62,159 bases of DNA from Pseudomonas sp. GD03858 (GTDB lineage Bacteria > Pseudomonadota > Gammaproteobacteria > Pseudomonadales > Pseudomonadaceae), in contig NZ_JAOCDM010000021.1 in the NCBI RefSeq assembly GCF_029840925.1, positions 1 to 62,159 of the forward strand, in the 5' to 3' direction. The position numbers and the translations under genes were made by a program. A model generated the notes under the pieces. It had not been told where the DNA came from. It was given only the letters and a program-made list of their open reading frames with translations, and did not search any database. This document shows positions 17,909-27,828 of the stretch, piece after piece. Position 1 is the stretch's first letter; each line of letters starts with the position of its first letter.

Positions 17909-19126
17909 TCAGAGCAGCGAACGCCCCTTGTTCGCCGCAATGCGCATGCGCAGAGCGTTGAGCTTGATGAAGCCGGCGGCGTCAGCCTGGTTGTAGGCAC
18001 CACCATCTTCCTCGAAGGTCGCGATGTTGGCATCGAACAGAGAATCGTCCGACTTGCGACCGACAACGGTCACGTTGCCCTTGTACAGTTTCAGGCGAAC
18101 GACGCCGTTCACGTTGACCTGCGAAGCGTCGATCATCTGTTGCAGCATCAGGCGCTCCGGGCTCCACCAGTAGCCGGTGTAGATCAGGCTGGCGTACTTC
18201 GGCATCAGCTCATCCTTCAGGTGAGCGACTTCGCGGTCCAGGGTGATCGACTCGATGGCACGGTGCGCCTTGAGCATGATGGTACCGCCCGGGGTCTCGT
18301 AGCAGCCGCGCGACTTCATGCCCACGTAACGGTTCTCGACGATATCCAGACGGCCGATGCCGTTGGCGCCGCCGATGCGGTTGAGATCGGCCAGTACGGT
18401 AGCCGGAGTCTTCTCGACACCGTCGATGGCGACGATATCGCCGTTGCGATAGGTCAGCTCGATGTAGGTGGCCTGGTCAGGGGCGTTCTCCGGCGAGACG
18501 CTCCAACGCCACATGTCTTCCTCGTGCTCGGTCCAGGTATCTTCCAGGACACCGCCTTCGTAGGAGATGTGCAGCAGGTTGGCGTCCATCGAGTAGGGCG
18601 ATTTCTTCTTGCCGTGGCGCTCGATCGGGATACCGTGCTTCTCGGCGTAGTCCATCAGTTTCTCGCGGGACAGCAGGTCCCACTCGCGCCATGGGGCGAT
18701 GACCTTGACACCCGGCTTGAGCGCGTAGGCACCCAGTTCGAAACGCACCTGGTCGTTACCCTTGCCGGTCGCACCGTGGGAAATGGCGTCAGCGCCAGTT
18801 TCGTTGGCGATCTCGATCAGGCGCTTGGCGATCAGCGGACGAGCGATGGAGGTACCCAGCAGGTACTCACCTTCATAGACGGTGTTGGCGCGGAACATCG
18901 GGAACACGAAATCACGCACGAATTCTTCGCGCAGGTCGTCGATGTAGATCTCTTTCACGCCCATCGCCTGAGCCTTGGCACGGGCCGGCTCGACCTCCTC
19001 GCCCTGACCCAGGTCAGCGGTGAAGGTCACCACTTCGCAGTTGTAGGTGTCCTGCAGCCACTTGAGAATCACCGAAGTATCAAGGCCGCCGGAATACGCC
19101 AATACGACCTTTTTTACGTCCGCCAT
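17909..19126 (-). CDS. argG: Argininosuccinate synthase
   Basis: 405 residues, the family length. The PP-loop AYSGGLDTS (residues 10-18) binds ATP. Downstream blocks include [25 protein letters not shown] and the C-terminal [20 protein letters not shown]. It joins citrulline and aspartate in arginine synthesis; argF for the previous step lies at 26908 in the same window. The neighbour motY upstream follows the usual Pseudomonas order. Confidence 0.98.
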   Translation of the reverse strand: MADVKKVVLAYSGGLDTSVILKWLQDTYNCEVVTFTADLGQGEEVEPARAKAQAMGVKEIYIDDLREEFVRDFVFPMFRANTVYEGEYLLGTSIARPLIAKRLIEIANETGADAISHGATGKGNDQVRFELGAYALKPGVKVIAPWREWDLLSREKLMDYAEKHGIPIERHGKKKSPYSMDANLLHISYEGGVLEDTWTEHEEDMWRWSVSPENAPDQATYIELTYRNGDIVAIDGVEKTPATVLADLNRIGGANGIGRLDIVENRYVGMKSRGCYETPGGTIMLKAHRAIESITLDREVAHLKDELMPKYASLIYTGYWWSPERLMLQQMIDASQVNVNGVVRLKLYKGNVTVVGRKSDDSLFDANIATFEEDGGAYNQADAAGFIKLNALRMRIAANKGRSLL

Positions 19127-19254
19127 GCCATCACTCCACGGGGTTGTACGGAAAGCCGATGATTCTACCGGCCTTGCCGAAAAATTTACAATGGGGCGAC
19201 AGCTTGTGACGACAAAGCGACAGGAACTGTCGAGGGCGCGACCAGCGGTCGCAC

Positions 19255-20214
19255 TCAGGACTTGATGGCAGGAGCCGGCTGAGCGGTGCCTGTGGCAGGG
19301 GCTGCTGGCGAGGGCGCAGGCACCGTGGGGGCAGGCAGCTTCTCGACCGGTTTCTCGATCGCAGCCACTCGATCGAGCTGAATGTTCACCCGACGATTGC
19401 GCGCGCGGTTGGCGGCCGTATTGTTCTTGGCGACGGGATAGCGCTCGCCATGGAAGCGCACGGTAATCTGCGCCTCCGGCACGCCATGGGCCGTGAAGTA
19501 CTCGGCCACGGCCAATGCGCGCCGGCGCGACGTGTCGCGATTGGTCAGGCGGTTGCCGCTGTTGTCGGAATGGCCGTTCAGTTCGATGTGATTGACCGTC
19601 GGGTCGGCCTTCAGGTAGTCGAGAATCAGATCCAGACGAGCCCGCGCCGAACTGTCCAGTTCGATCCCGCCGCCTGGAAAGCCAACCTGAGTCTGGCGAA
19701 TCTGGTCATAGTTCATCGGCAGCAGCTTGGCCGCGCACAGCTGATAATCGCTATAGGCCTTGGCGAAGCTGACCGGCATCACATGCACCTCCATGGGACG
19801 GCCACCTTCACCGCGGTAATTGCGCACCACCGTGCTGCGCCCGTCGAGCAGTCCGTTGATCAGGCGGCTGGCCTGGCCCTGGCTGGAGGTGAACAGCACC
19901 CCCGTGCGGGCCATCTGCACCGAACCGAGGTTGACATCCCCTCGCCCCGGCTGCCAGGGCGCCGCGGCGGCAAGCAAGGTGGCGGGGCCGGCGCCCAGGA
20001 CGTTGCTGGCCGAACGCAGCTGGAAGGTCGGCTGCTCTCCCGCGCGGCGCACGAACTCGCCGCTGCCAAAGCCATCGATCGGCTGGACCAGGCGACACTC
20101 GAACTGGTCACCCTCGACTTTCCAGGCGACGTTCTCCACGCGAGTCTGGAAGGTCAGCGCCCCGGCCGGCAGGCTGGCGACAAGGGTGAACAGGGCTAGG
20201 TAACGCTGGCGCAC
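19255..20214 (-). CDS. motY: Sodium-type flagellar motor T-ring protein MotY
   Basis: 319 residues from GTG 20214, which has GGAG 6 bases upstream; an in-frame GTG at 20226 overlaps that SD. A signal peptide ([22 protein letters not shown]) leads to the MotY N-terminal domain and then an OmpA-like peptidoglycan-binding domain ([26 protein letters not shown]). The C-terminal tail is Pro/Ala-rich. MotY forms the periplasmic T ring that recruits stators. Its position between argG and pyrC matches other pseudomonads and supports the call over a generic OmpA protein. Confidence 0.88.
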   Translation of the reverse strand: MRQRYLALFTLVASLPAGALTFQTRVENVAWKVEGDQFECRLVQPIDGFGSGEFVRRAGEQPTFQLRSASNVLGAGPATLLAAAAPWQPGRGDVNLGSVQMARTGVLFTSSQGQASRLINGLLDGRSTVVRNYRGEGGRPMEVHVMPVSFAKAYSDYQLCAAKLLPMNYDQIRQTQVGFPGGGIELDSSARARLDLILDYLKADPTVNHIELNGHSDNSGNRLTNRDTSRRRALAVAEYFTAHGVPEAQITVRFHGERYPVAKNNTAANRARNRRVNIQLDRVAAIEKPVEKLPAPTVPAPSPAAPATGTAQPAPAIKS

Positions 20215-20344
20215 GGGCGGCTCCACAGATTCTGACGGCTTACCTGAACGCTATCGGACGCCCGCGAGAAAACTTGATAGCCGTGCTCGAACAGGGGTTT
20301 TCCGGTAGCATTGGCTTCTGAGTTCGACCCGCCTGGAATCCCCA

Positions 20345-21391
20345 ATGTCCGATCGCCTGACCCTCCTGCGCCCCGACGACTGGCACATCCATCTGCGCGA
20401 TGGTGCCGTCCTGCCACATACCGTCGGTGACGTGGCGCGCACCTTCGCCCGCGCCATCATCATGCCCAACCTGGTTCCGCCGGTGCGCAACGCCGTCGAG
20501 GCCGCGGCCTACCGCGAGCGCATCCTTGCCGCACGCCCCGCTGGCAGCCGCTTCGAGCCGCTGATGGTGCTCTACCTTACCGACCGCACCAGCGCCGACG
20601 ACGTGCGTGCCGCCAAGGCCAGCGGGATCGTGTACGCCGCCAAGCTCTACCCGGCCGGGGCCACCACCAACTCCGATTCGGGCGTGACCAGCATCGACAA
20701 TATCTTCCCGGCGATCGAGGCCCTGGCCGAGACGGGCATGCCGTTGCTGGTCCACGGTGAAGTCACGCGCAGCGAGATCGACGTGTTCGACCGCGAGAAG
20801 CGCTTCATCGACGAGCACATGCGCCGCCTGGTGGAACGCTTCCCGACCCTGAAAGTGGTATTCGAGCACATCACCACCAGCGACGCCGCGCAGTTCGTCA
20901 GCGAGGCGCCGACCAACGTCGGGGCGACCATCACCGCCCAGCACCTGCTGTACAACCGCAACCACATGCTGGTCGGCGGTATCCGCCCGCACTTCTACTG
21001 CCTGCCGATCCTCAAGCGCAACACCCACCAGGTGGCACTGCTGGATGCCGCCACCAGTGGCAACGCGAAGTTCTTCCTTGGCACCGACTCGGCGCCGCAT
21101 GCCAAGCATGCCAAGGAAGCCGCCTGCGGCTGCGCCGGTTGCTACACCGCGTATGCCGCCATCGAGATGTACGCCGAGGCGTTCGAGCAGCGCAACGCGC
21201 TGGACAAGCTCGAAGGCTTTGCCAGCAAGCACGGTCCGGACTTCTACGGCCTGCCGCGCAACACCGACACCATCACCCTGGTGCGCGAAGAATGGACCGC
21301 GCCGGACAGCCTGCCGTTTGGCGACAACACCGTGATTCCGCTGCGTGCCGGCGAGAAGCTGCGCTGGCGCCTGCTGGAGGACAACGCGTGA
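20345..21391 (+). CDS. pyrC: Dihydroorotase
   Basis: 348 residues, class II type. The first metal ligands are in DWHIHLRDG (His14, His16). [13 protein letters not shown] holds the Lys that becomes carboxylated, and LLVHGEV and FEHITT give further metal His residues. [13 protein letters not shown] contains the catalytic Asp. It closes carbamoyl-aspartate to dihydroorotate in pyrimidine synthesis. It overlaps rnt by four bases. Confidence 0.97.
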   Translation: MSDRLTLLRPDDWHIHLRDGAVLPHTVGDVARTFARAIIMPNLVPPVRNAVEAAAYRERILAARPAGSRFEPLMVLYLTDRTSADDVRAAKASGIVYAAKLYPAGATTNSDSGVTSIDNIFPAIEALAETGMPLLVHGEVTRSEIDVFDREKRFIDEHMRRLVERFPTLKVVFEHITTSDAAQFVSEAPTNVGATITAQHLLYNRNHMLVGGIRPHFYCLPILKRNTHQVALLDAATSGNAKFFLGTDSAPHAKHAKEAACGCAGCYTAYAAIEMYAEAFEQRNALDKLEGFASKHGPDFYGLPRNTDTITLVREEWTAPDSLPFGDNTVIPLRAGEKLRWRLLEDNA

Positions 21392-22062
21392 GCGAAGATA
21401 TGTACGAAGACGACCAGGACAGTTCGGTCAGCAGCGGCTCGCGCCACCCGATGGCCGAGCGCTTCCGCGGTTACCTGCCGGTTGTGGTGGACGTCGAGAC
21501 CGGTGGTTTCAACAGCGCCACCGACGCCCTGCTGGAAATCGCCGCGGTGACCATCGGCATGGATGAAAAGGGTTTCCTGTTCCCCGAGCACACCTACTTC
21601 TATCGGGTCGAGCCGTTCGAAGGCGCGAACATCGAACAGGCTGCGCTGGAGTTCACCGGCATCAAGCTGGACCACCCGCTGCGCATGGCGGTGAGCGAGG
21701 AAAGCGCGCTGACCGATATCTTCCGCGGCGTGCGCAAGGCACTGAAGGCCAACGGCTGCAAGCGAGCGATTCTGGTCGGGCACAACAGCAGCTTCGACCT
21801 GGGTTTCCTCAATGCGGCCGTGGCGCGCAACGATATCAAGCGCAATCCGTTCCATCCGTTCTCCAGCTTCGACACCGCCACCCTCGCCGGCCTCGCCTAT
21901 GGCCAGACGGTGCTGGCACGGGCCTGTCAGAGCGCGGACATCGATTTCGACGGCAAGGAAGCGCACTCGGCGCGCTACGACACCGAAAAGACGGCCGAGC
22001 TGTTCTGCGGCATCGTCAACCGCTGGAAAGAAATGGGCGGCTGGCGCGATTTCAACGATTGA
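21388..22062 (+). CDS. rnt: Ribonuclease T
   Basis: 224 residues from GTG 21388, overlapping the pyrC stop; this gives family length, while ATG 21400 would drop four residues. DEDD exonuclease motifs are [20 protein letters not shown] and [13 protein letters not shown]. RNase T trims the 3' ends of tRNA and other stable RNAs as a dimer. Co-translation with pyrC is implied by the overlap. Confidence 0.96.
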   Translation: MSEDMYEDDQDSSVSSGSRHPMAERFRGYLPVVVDVETGGFNSATDALLEIAAVTIGMDEKGFLFPEHTYFYRVEPFEGANIEQAALEFTGIKLDHPLRMAVSEESALTDIFRGVRKALKANGCKRAILVGHNSSFDLGFLNAAVARNDIKRNPFHPFSSFDTATLAGLAYGQTVLARACQSADIDFDGKEAHSARYDTEKTAELFCGIVNRWKEMGGWRDFND

Positions 22063-22144
22063 GCTGCAAGCCACAAGCTTCAAGCGACAAGGAAAAGCAG
22101 GCCGCAAGTACTTTGCTTCTTTCTTGCCGCTTGAAGCTTGAAGC
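22063..22144. repeat. GCAAGCTT-type inverted repeat unit
   Basis: GCTGCAAGCCACAAGCTTCA faces GCCGCTTGAAGCTTGAAGC about 50 bases on, giving a palindromic unit related to 3318-3418. Confidence 0.6.
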
Positions 22145-22147
22145 AAA

Positions 22148-22177
22148 AAAAACCGGCCACCAGGGCCGGTTTTTTTA
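22148..22177. terminator. Bidirectional terminator between rnt and the peroxiredoxin gene
   Basis: ACCGGCC-CAG-GGCCGGT-type stem between an A-run and a seven-base T-run. Confidence 0.9.
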
Positions 22178-22189
22178 TGCGCTTGGCAA

Positions 22190-22792
22190 TTACAGCTTGC
22201 CAGCGTTCTCGCTCAGGTAGGCGGCAACGCCTTCCGGCGAAGCGTTCATGCCCTTGTCGCCTTTTTTCCAGTTGGCAGGGCAGACTTCGCCGTGCTCTTC
22301 GTGGAATTGCAGGGCGTCGACCAGACGCAGCAGCTCGTCCATGTTGCGACCCAGCGGCAGGTCGTTGACGATCTGCGAACGCACGACACCGTTGGTGTCG
22401 ATCAGGAAGGCGCCACGGAAGGCCACGCCGCCTTCGGACTCGACGTCGTAGGCCTTGCAGATTTCGTGAGTCATGTCGGCAGCCAGGGTGTACTTGACCT
22501 GACCGATGCCGCCACTGTTGACCGGCGTGTTGCGCCAGGCGTTGTGGGTGAAGTGCGAGTCGATCGACACGCCGATCACTTCCACGTTGCGTGCCTGGAA
22601 GTCAGGGATGCGGTTGTCCAGGGCGATCAGCTCGGACGGGCAGACGAAGGTGAAGTCCAGCGGGTAGAAGAACACCAGGCCGTACTTGCCTTTGATGGCC
22701 GAGGCCAGGTTGAAGCTGTCGACGATCTCGCCGTTGCCCAGCACAGCTGGAACGGTGAAGTCAGGGGCTTTTTTGCCAACGAGTACGCTCAT
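22190..22792 (-). CDS. Typical 2-Cys peroxiredoxin (AhpC/Prx1 type)
   Basis: 200 residues. The peroxidatic cysteine is Cys51 in DFTFVCPSE and the resolving cysteine is Cys171 in GEVCPANW, so it is a typical dimeric 2-Cys enzyme. The C-terminal extension beyond 171 is present. It reduces H2O2 and organic peroxides. No ahpF reductase lies nearby, so thioredoxin is the probable donor. Its neighbours bfd and bfr handle iron, which fits an oxidative-stress setting. Confidence 0.95.
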   Translation of the reverse strand: MSVLVGKKAPDFTVPAVLGNGEIVDSFNLASAIKGKYGLVFFYPLDFTFVCPSELIALDNRIPDFQARNVEVIGVSIDSHFTHNAWRNTPVNSGGIGQVKYTLAADMTHEICKAYDVESEGGVAFRGAFLIDTNGVVRSQIVNDLPLGRNMDELLRLVDALQFHEEHGEVCPANWKKGDKGMNASPEGVAAYLSENAGKL

Positions 22793-22947
22793 TCGATTTC
22801 TCCTGATGAGGGGTGAAGAACCTTGCCCGGGAGAATGCTTTCCCCCGGAATCAGCAAAGGCCGACCATCATACACAGCTTTGCGTGACAGGCCGAATTCC
22901 AACCGCCGGTCGCTCAAGGGCGGGGCTTACACAAAGTGTTTTGACAA

Positions 22948-22965
22948 GCATTCTCATTACCATTA
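22948..22965 (+). promoter_or_regulatory. Fur-box-like hexamer array upstream of bfd
   Basis: Read on the minus strand, the sequence is TAATGG-TAATGA-GAATGC, three hexamers close to the Fur unit. It lies about 40 bases before the bfd start. Confidence 0.6.
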
Positions 22966-23005
22966 ATCTCCAACCCATCGACTCAACCCGTGATGGTCAG
23001 CCTTT

Positions 23006-23227
23006 ATGTATGTGTGTCTTTGTGTCGGTGTCACCGACGGACAGATTCGCGATGCGATCTACGAAGGATGCTGCAGTTACAAGGAAGTTCGAGCCGCCAC
23101 CAATGTTGCCAGCCAATGCGGCAAGTGCGCCTGCCTCGCCAAGCAGGTGGTGCGTGAAACGCTCACCGAGTTGCAGGTCAGCCAGCAGGCGGCACTGCCC
23201 TACCCCGTTGAATTCAACGCGGCCTGA
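23006..23227 (+). CDS. bfd: Bacterioferritin-associated ferredoxin
   Basis: 73 residues. The four [2Fe-2S] ligands Cys4, Cys6, Cys38 and Cys41 (MYVCLC and QCGKC) are in the canonical spacing. Bfd reduces the core iron of bacterioferritin so that it is released; it is usually made under iron limitation. A Fur-like box lies upstream and the partner gene bfr lies downstream, with its own terminator and promoter region between. Confidence 0.96.
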   Translation: MYVCLCVGVTDGQIRDAIYEGCCSYKEVRAATNVASQCGKCACLAKQVVRETLTELQVSQQAALPYPVEFNAA

Positions 23228-23244
23228 TTTTCCCGATTTCCAAG

Positions 23245-23271
23245 AACCGGACCTTGTGTCCGGTTTTTTTA
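23245..23271 (+). terminator. Terminator after bfd
   Basis: AACCGGAC-CTTGT-GTCCGGTTTTTTT. Confidence 0.93.
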
Positions 23272-23313
23272 TGCCTGAAATTCAATCAGTTAGCGCCATA
23301 ACGCGGTTCACAA

Positions 23314-23331
23314 ACATTCTTATTCCGATTA
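23314..23331 (+). promoter_or_regulatory. Fur-box-like hexamers upstream of bfr
   Basis: Minus-strand reading TAATCG-GAATAA-GAATGT resembles the array in front of bfd but is weaker. It lies about 100 bases before the bfr start. Confidence 0.35.
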
Positions 23332-23429
23332 AATTTCACTTATTATTCAACAACTTAGGTTTGACATAGGTAGTTGTCGGGCTCAGACTTGAATTCATTG
23401 GCTCAACTTCTACAGGGCAGGACCCCATC

Positions 23430-23903
23430 ATGAAAGGCGACGTAAGCGTCATCCAGCATCTCAACAAGATCCTCGGAAACGAGCTGGTCGCGATCAACCA
23501 GTACTTCCTGCACGCACGCATGTACGAAGATTGGGGCCTGAACAAGCTCGGCAAGCACGAGTACAAGGAATCCATCGACGAGATGAAGCACGCTGACAAG
23601 CTGATCAAGCGTATTCTCTTCCTCGAAGGCATTCCCAACGTCCAGGACCTGGGCAAGCTGCTGATCGGCGAGCACACCAAGGAAATGCTCGAATGCGACC
23701 TGAAGCTCGAGAAGAAAGGCCACGCCGACCTGAAAGCGGCCATTGCCCATTGCGAGACCTCGGGCGACTTTGGCTCCCGTGAGCTGCTCGAGGACATCCT
23801 CGAGTCCGAGGAAGAGCACATCGACTGGCTGGAAACCCAGCTGGGCCTGATCGACAAGATCGGCATCGAGAACTACCTGCAATCGCAGATGGGCGAAGAG
23901 TAA
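23430..23903 (+). CDS. bfr: Bacterioferritin
   Basis: 157 residues. All ferroxidase ligands are in place: Glu18, Glu51, His54, Glu94, Glu127 and His130, plus the heme-ligating Met52. It therefore belongs to the heme-binding, catalytically competent BfrB type. It stores iron as a 24-mer, and the ferredoxin Bfd encoded just upstream mobilises it. Confidence 0.97.
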   Translation: MKGDVSVIQHLNKILGNELVAINQYFLHARMYEDWGLNKLGKHEYKESIDEMKHADKLIKRILFLEGIPNVQDLGKLLIGEHTKEMLECDLKLEKKGHADLKAAIAHCETSGDFGSRELLEDILESEEEHIDWLETQLGLIDKIGIENYLQSQMGEE

Positions 23904-23957
23904 GTTCTTCATCGAAGAGCATCGCCGGCTCGCCGGCATGCTTTTTCAAGGCCCAAC

Positions 23958-23986
23958 AAAAAGCCCCGCGGATGCGGGGCTTTTGC
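23958..23986. terminator. Bidirectional terminator between bfr and grxD
   Basis: AAAAGCCCCGC-GGAT-GCGGGGCTTTT. Confidence 0.92.
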
Positions 23987-24007
23987 ATTCCGGCGACAAC
24001 CGCGGAA

Positions 24008-24343
24008 TCAGGCCTCGGAAGCCTTGGCCTTGGCGGCCGCTTCCTTGATCAGGGTCTGCAGCTCACCCTTCTCGAACATTTCCAGCATGATGTCGCTGCC
24101 GCCGACCAGCTCACCGGCCACCCACAGTTGCGGGAAGGTCGGCCAGTTGGCGTACTTGGGCAGGTTGGCGCGGATTTCCGGGTTCTGCAGGATGTCGACA
24201 TAGGCGAACTTCTCGCCACAACCCATCACTGCCTGCGAAGCCTTGGCCGAGAAGCCACACTGCGGCGCATTCGGCGAACCTTTCATGTAAAGCAGAATGG
24301 TGTTGTTGGCAATCTGCTCTTTGATTGTATCGATGATATCCAT
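24008..24343 (-). CDS. grxD: Monothiol glutaredoxin Grx4/GrxD
   Basis: 111 residues with the monothiol active site CGFS (Cys29) after YMKGSPNAPQ, and the glutathione-binding TFPQLWVAGELVGGSD block. Proteins of this type bind and transfer [2Fe-2S] clusters with BolA partners. The start at 24343 gives the family length. It converges with bfr. Confidence 0.96.
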   Translation of the reverse strand: MDIIDTIKEQIANNTILLYMKGSPNAPQCGFSAKASQAVMGCGEKFAYVDILQNPEIRANLPKYANWPTFPQLWVAGELVGGSDIMLEMFEKGELQTLIKEAAAKAKASEA

Positions 24344-24434
24344 GAAGCACCTCGGCTGAACTTTCCGACGTGGTCGTCGGCACGGTGACGCATTGTATCG
24401 GAAAGCCGAGCGGCGTGCTCGGCCTTGGCGACGC

Positions 24435-26543
24435 TCATGCGGCCTCGACCTGCACCGGCACGCCATTGAGCGCCGCGTTGCCCGAGACATCGTCACGCAG
24501 AAGCTCGTCGGTAAGGTCATTGGCACTCACCCCAGGCTGTGCGCTGGCGATCTGCAGTTGCGCGCCTCGACGTCCATGACCATAGCCATGCGGCAGGCTC
24601 ACCACCCCCGGCATCATTTCGTCGCTGGCCTGCACCTGTACCTCCAGTACGCCGGTACGCGAGCGGATGCGCACGGTCTGGCCATCCTGCAACTGGCGTT
24701 GACGCAAGTCGTCGGGGTGCATCAACAACTGATGGCGCGGCTTGCCTTTGACCAGCCGATGGTAGTTGTGCATCCACGAGTTGTTGCTGCGCACATGGCG
24801 GCGACCGATCAACAGCAATTGACCGGGCATCGGCGGCATCTGCCGGGCAAGGCGTTGCAGGTCCGCCAGCAAGGCCGTGGGCGCCGCGGCCACTTTCCGA
24901 TGCTCGGTGCGCAGGCGCGTCGCCAGGTTCGGGCGCAGTGGCCCGAGATCCAGGCCATGGGGATGCTCATCGAGGGTCTCGACCGACAGTTTCCAGGCCG
25001 ACTCATCGCCGTAGGCCCCTTTACGCAGGGCGAAATCGATCATCCGAGCAGGTGACAGGGTCGCCTTGAGTTCGACCTGCGCCCGCCTTGCATAAGCCTG
25101 CGCCAGCCCGACGAAAATCTCCCAGTCGTGCAGCGCACCCTCGGGCTTGGGCAGGATCGCGCGGTTGAAGCGGGTGACATTGCGCACCGCCAGCAGGTTG
25201 AAGGTGGAGTCGTAATGATCGTTCTCCAGCGCGGATGTCGAAGGCAGGATCAGATCGGCATGCCGGGTGGTCTCGTTGATGTACAGGTCAATGCTGAGCA
25301 TGAAGTCCAACCCGTCCAGCGCTTGATCCAGACGCCGCCCGTTGGGGGTGGACAACACCGGATTGCCAGCGACGGTCACCAGTGCCCGCACCTGCCCCTC
25401 GCCAGGCACAAGGACTTCTTCGGCCAAGGCCGAGACCGGCAGCTCACCGCCATACTCCGGCAGCCCCGAGACCCGACTGCGCCAGCGGTTGAAATGTCCA
25501 CCGGAGGTCGAGGCGACCAGGTCCACCGCGGGTTCCGTGCACAAGGCACCGCCCTCGCGATCGAGGTTGCCGGTAACCAGGTTGATCAGTTGCACCAGCC
25601 AATGGCACAGCGAACCAAAGGCCTGGGTCGACACCCCCATCCGGCCATAGCACACGGCCTTGTCGGCAGCGGCAAAATCACGGGCCAGCTGGCGAATGTC
25701 CTGTGCGGCAATACCGCAGATCCCGCTCATCGCCTCGGCATCGAACGGCAGCAGCGCTTCACGCACCTGCTCCAGCCCGTCGACCGGCAGGTGCGAACCC
25801 CGGGCGAGGTCCTCGGCGAACAAGGTATGCAGCAGGCCGCACAGCAACGCCGCATCCCCACCGGGGCGGATGAACAGATGCAGGTCGGCGATGGCGGCCG
25901 TTTCGCTGCGCCTGGGATCCACCACCACAAGGCGCCCGCCTCTGGCCTTGAGCGCTTTCAGGCGCTTTTCCACATCCGGCACGGTCATGATGCTGCCGTT
26001 GGAGGCCAGCGGATTGCCGCCGAGGATAAGCATGAAACCGGTGTGGTCGATGTCGGGGATCGGCAGCAACAGCCCGTGCCCGTACATCAGATGGCTGGTC
26101 AGGTGCTGGGGCAGTTGGTCCACGGAAGTCGCGGAGAAGCGGTTGCGCGTCTTCAGCAGGCCGAGGAAGTAGTTGCTGTGGGTCATCAGCCCGTAGTTGT
26201 GCACGCTCGGATTGCCCTGGTACACCGCCACGGCATCGCGACCGTGGGCTTGCTGAACTGCCCACAAGCGCTCGGCGGCAAGCTCGAAGGCCTCGTCCCA
26301 GCCAATGGCCTGCCACTGCTCGCCGATGCGCCGATGCGGCTGACGCAAGCGATCCGGATCTTCCTGGATATCCTGCAGGGCGACCGCCTTGGGGCAGATA
26401 TGGCCACGGCTGAACGGATCCTGCGGGTCGCCCTTGATCGAACCGATACGCGCCCGACCGTCGGTCTCATGGGTGACTTCGATGTTCAGGCCACAGATGG
26501 CCTCGCACAGGTGACAGGCACGGTGATGCAGGGTCTTGGTCAT
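24435..26543 (-). CDS. Molybdopterin oxidoreductase (DMSO reductase superfamily)
   Basis: 702 residues. An N-terminal [4Fe-4S] motif has Cys10, Cys13, Cys17 and Cys50. Bis-MGD-binding regions follow, such as LILGGNPLASNGS, YGRMGVSTQAFG and LINLVTGNLDREGG, and the C-terminal molydop-binding barrel includes DDLRQRQLQDGQTVRIRSR and SLPHGYGHGRRG. No Tat signal is present, so it is cytoplasmic. The Mo ligand is not obvious, and no in-frame UGA for selenocysteine exists. No electron-transfer subunit adjoins it. Substrate unknown; formate dehydrogenase-like annotations would be guesses. Confidence 0.88.
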   Translation of the reverse strand: MTKTLHHRACHLCEAICGLNIEVTHETDGRARIGSIKGDPQDPFSRGHICPKAVALQDIQEDPDRLRQPHRRIGEQWQAIGWDEAFELAAERLWAVQQAHGRDAVAVYQGNPSVHNYGLMTHSNYFLGLLKTRNRFSATSVDQLPQHLTSHLMYGHGLLLPIPDIDHTGFMLILGGNPLASNGSIMTVPDVEKRLKALKARGGRLVVVDPRRSETAAIADLHLFIRPGGDAALLCGLLHTLFAEDLARGSHLPVDGLEQVREALLPFDAEAMSGICGIAAQDIRQLARDFAAADKAVCYGRMGVSTQAFGSLCHWLVQLINLVTGNLDREGGALCTEPAVDLVASTSGGHFNRWRSRVSGLPEYGGELPVSALAEEVLVPGEGQVRALVTVAGNPVLSTPNGRRLDQALDGLDFMLSIDLYINETTRHADLILPSTSALENDHYDSTFNLLAVRNVTRFNRAILPKPEGALHDWEIFVGLAQAYARRAQVELKATLSPARMIDFALRKGAYGDESAWKLSVETLDEHPHGLDLGPLRPNLATRLRTEHRKVAAAPTALLADLQRLARQMPPMPGQLLLIGRRHVRSNNSWMHNYHRLVKGKPRHQLLMHPDDLRQRQLQDGQTVRIRSRTGVLEVQVQASDEMMPGVVSLPHGYGHGRRGAQLQIASAQPGVSANDLTDELLRDDVSGNAALNGVPVQVEAA

Positions 26544-26907
26544 GGCCGCCTCTGCTTGTTGTTCTGGACGTTCGACTATGGGCCTGCACGACCTGGCCTG
26601 GCCAGTGACGTTCGCGGCGTGAATCGGGCGACATCAGGCGGGCGATTCGCGACAGCGGGTTTGCCAAAGGCGCGCCCAGCCGTGTACAACCGCTGTAGCA
26701 AATAAAAAACAGCTGCCCGCCAATGGCTTACGACACCCTTTGACACAGAGGCGCTGTTTCCCCTCTTGGTTTGAGGCGACATTTAATTATAGTATTGCGC
26801 CTTTCCCTATTTCGTCCGCCCCGTGCGGCTTACGCCGCAGGTCACCCCCGTTGTCAACAAAAACCATACGGTCGACCTGCATACCGTTGCAGATAAGGTA
26901 GTCAATC
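26544..26907. other. Intergenic region holding the argF promoter
   Basis: No gene is supported. The left half is the upstream region of the molybdoenzyme gene; the right half holds a sigma-70-like promoter and a leader of about 110 bases for argF. Confidence 0.5.
26766..26793 (+). promoter_or_regulatory. Candidate sigma-70 promoter of argF
   Basis: TTGGTT (26766-26771), a 16-base spacer, then TATAGT (26788-26793) in an AT-rich stretch. Confidence 0.5.
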
Positions 26908-27828
26908 ATGAGCGCAAGGCACTTTCTCTCCCTGCTGGACTTCACCACCGACGAACTGCTCGGGGTGATCCGCCGAGGCATCGAGCTGAAGGACCTGCGC
27001 AAGCGCGGCGTGCTGTTCGAACCGCTGAAGAATCGCGTACTGGGCATGATCTTCGAGAAATCCTCGACCCGTACCCGGGTGTCGTTCGAAGCCGGCATGA
27101 TCCAGCTCGGCGGTCAGGCCATCTTCCTGTCGCCCCGTGACACCCAGCTGGGCCGCGGCGAGCCGATCGCCGACAGCGCCATCGTGCTCTCGAGCATGGT
27201 CGATGCGGTGATGATCCGGACCCACGCCCACAGCACCCTCACCGAGTTCGCCGCCCACTCGAAGGTGCCGGTGATCAACGGCCTGTCCGACGAATCGCAC
27301 CCCTGCCAGTTGCTGGCCGACATGCAGACGTTCTTCGAACACCGTGGCTCGATCCAGGGCAAGACCGTGGCCTGGGTCGGCGACGGCTTCAACATGTGCA
27401 ACTCCTATATCGAAGCTGCCCGCCAGTTCGATTTCCAACTGCGCATCACCTGCCCTGAAGGCTACGAGCCTGATCAACGCTTCCTGGCACTGGGCGGTGA
27501 CCGCGTGCAGATCATCCGTGATCCGCAGGAAGCCGTGCGCGGCGCCCACCTGGTGACCACGGATGTCTGGACTTCCATGGGCCAGGAGGAGGAAACTGCA
27601 CGGCGCCTGGCGCATTTCGCGCCTTACCAGGTCACCCGCGAACTGCTCGACCTGGCGGCACCCGACGCCCTGTTCATGCACTGCCTGCCCGCCCACCGTG
27701 GCGAGGAAATCAGCCAGGATCTGCTCGACGACCCTCGTTCGGTCGCCTGGGACGAAGCTGAGAACCGCTTGCATGCACAGAAGGCCCTCCTGGAATTCCT
27801 TGTAGAACCGGCTTACCACCACGCATGA
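26908..27828 (+). CDS. argF: Ornithine carbamoyltransferase, anabolic
   Basis: 306 residues. The carbamoyl-phosphate signature STRTR is at 53-57, HPCQ near 133, and the ornithine-binding [10 protein letters not shown] near the C-terminus. It makes citrulline for arginine synthesis, the step before argG. The stop overlaps the start of an ABC ATPase gene by four bases. Confidence 0.97.
   Translation: MSARHFLSLLDFTTDELLGVIRRGIELKDLRKRGVLFEPLKNRVLGMIFEKSSTRTRVSFEAGMIQLGGQAIFLSPRDTQLGRGEPIADSAIVLSSMVDAVMIRTHAHSTLTEFAAHSKVPVINGLSDESHPCQLLADMQTFFEHRGSIQGKTVAWVGDGFNMCNSYIEAARQFDFQLRITCPEGYEPDQRFLALGGDRVQIIRDPQEAVRGAHLVTTDVWTSMGQEEETARRLAHFAPYQVTRELLDLAAPDALFMHCLPAHRGEEISQDLLDDPRSVAWDEAENRLHAQKALLEFLVEPAYHHA

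Noticed and set aside
24435..26543. Selenocysteine in the molybdopterin enzyme
   Set aside because: The frame has no internal UGA, and no selenocysteine insertion stem needs to be invoked.
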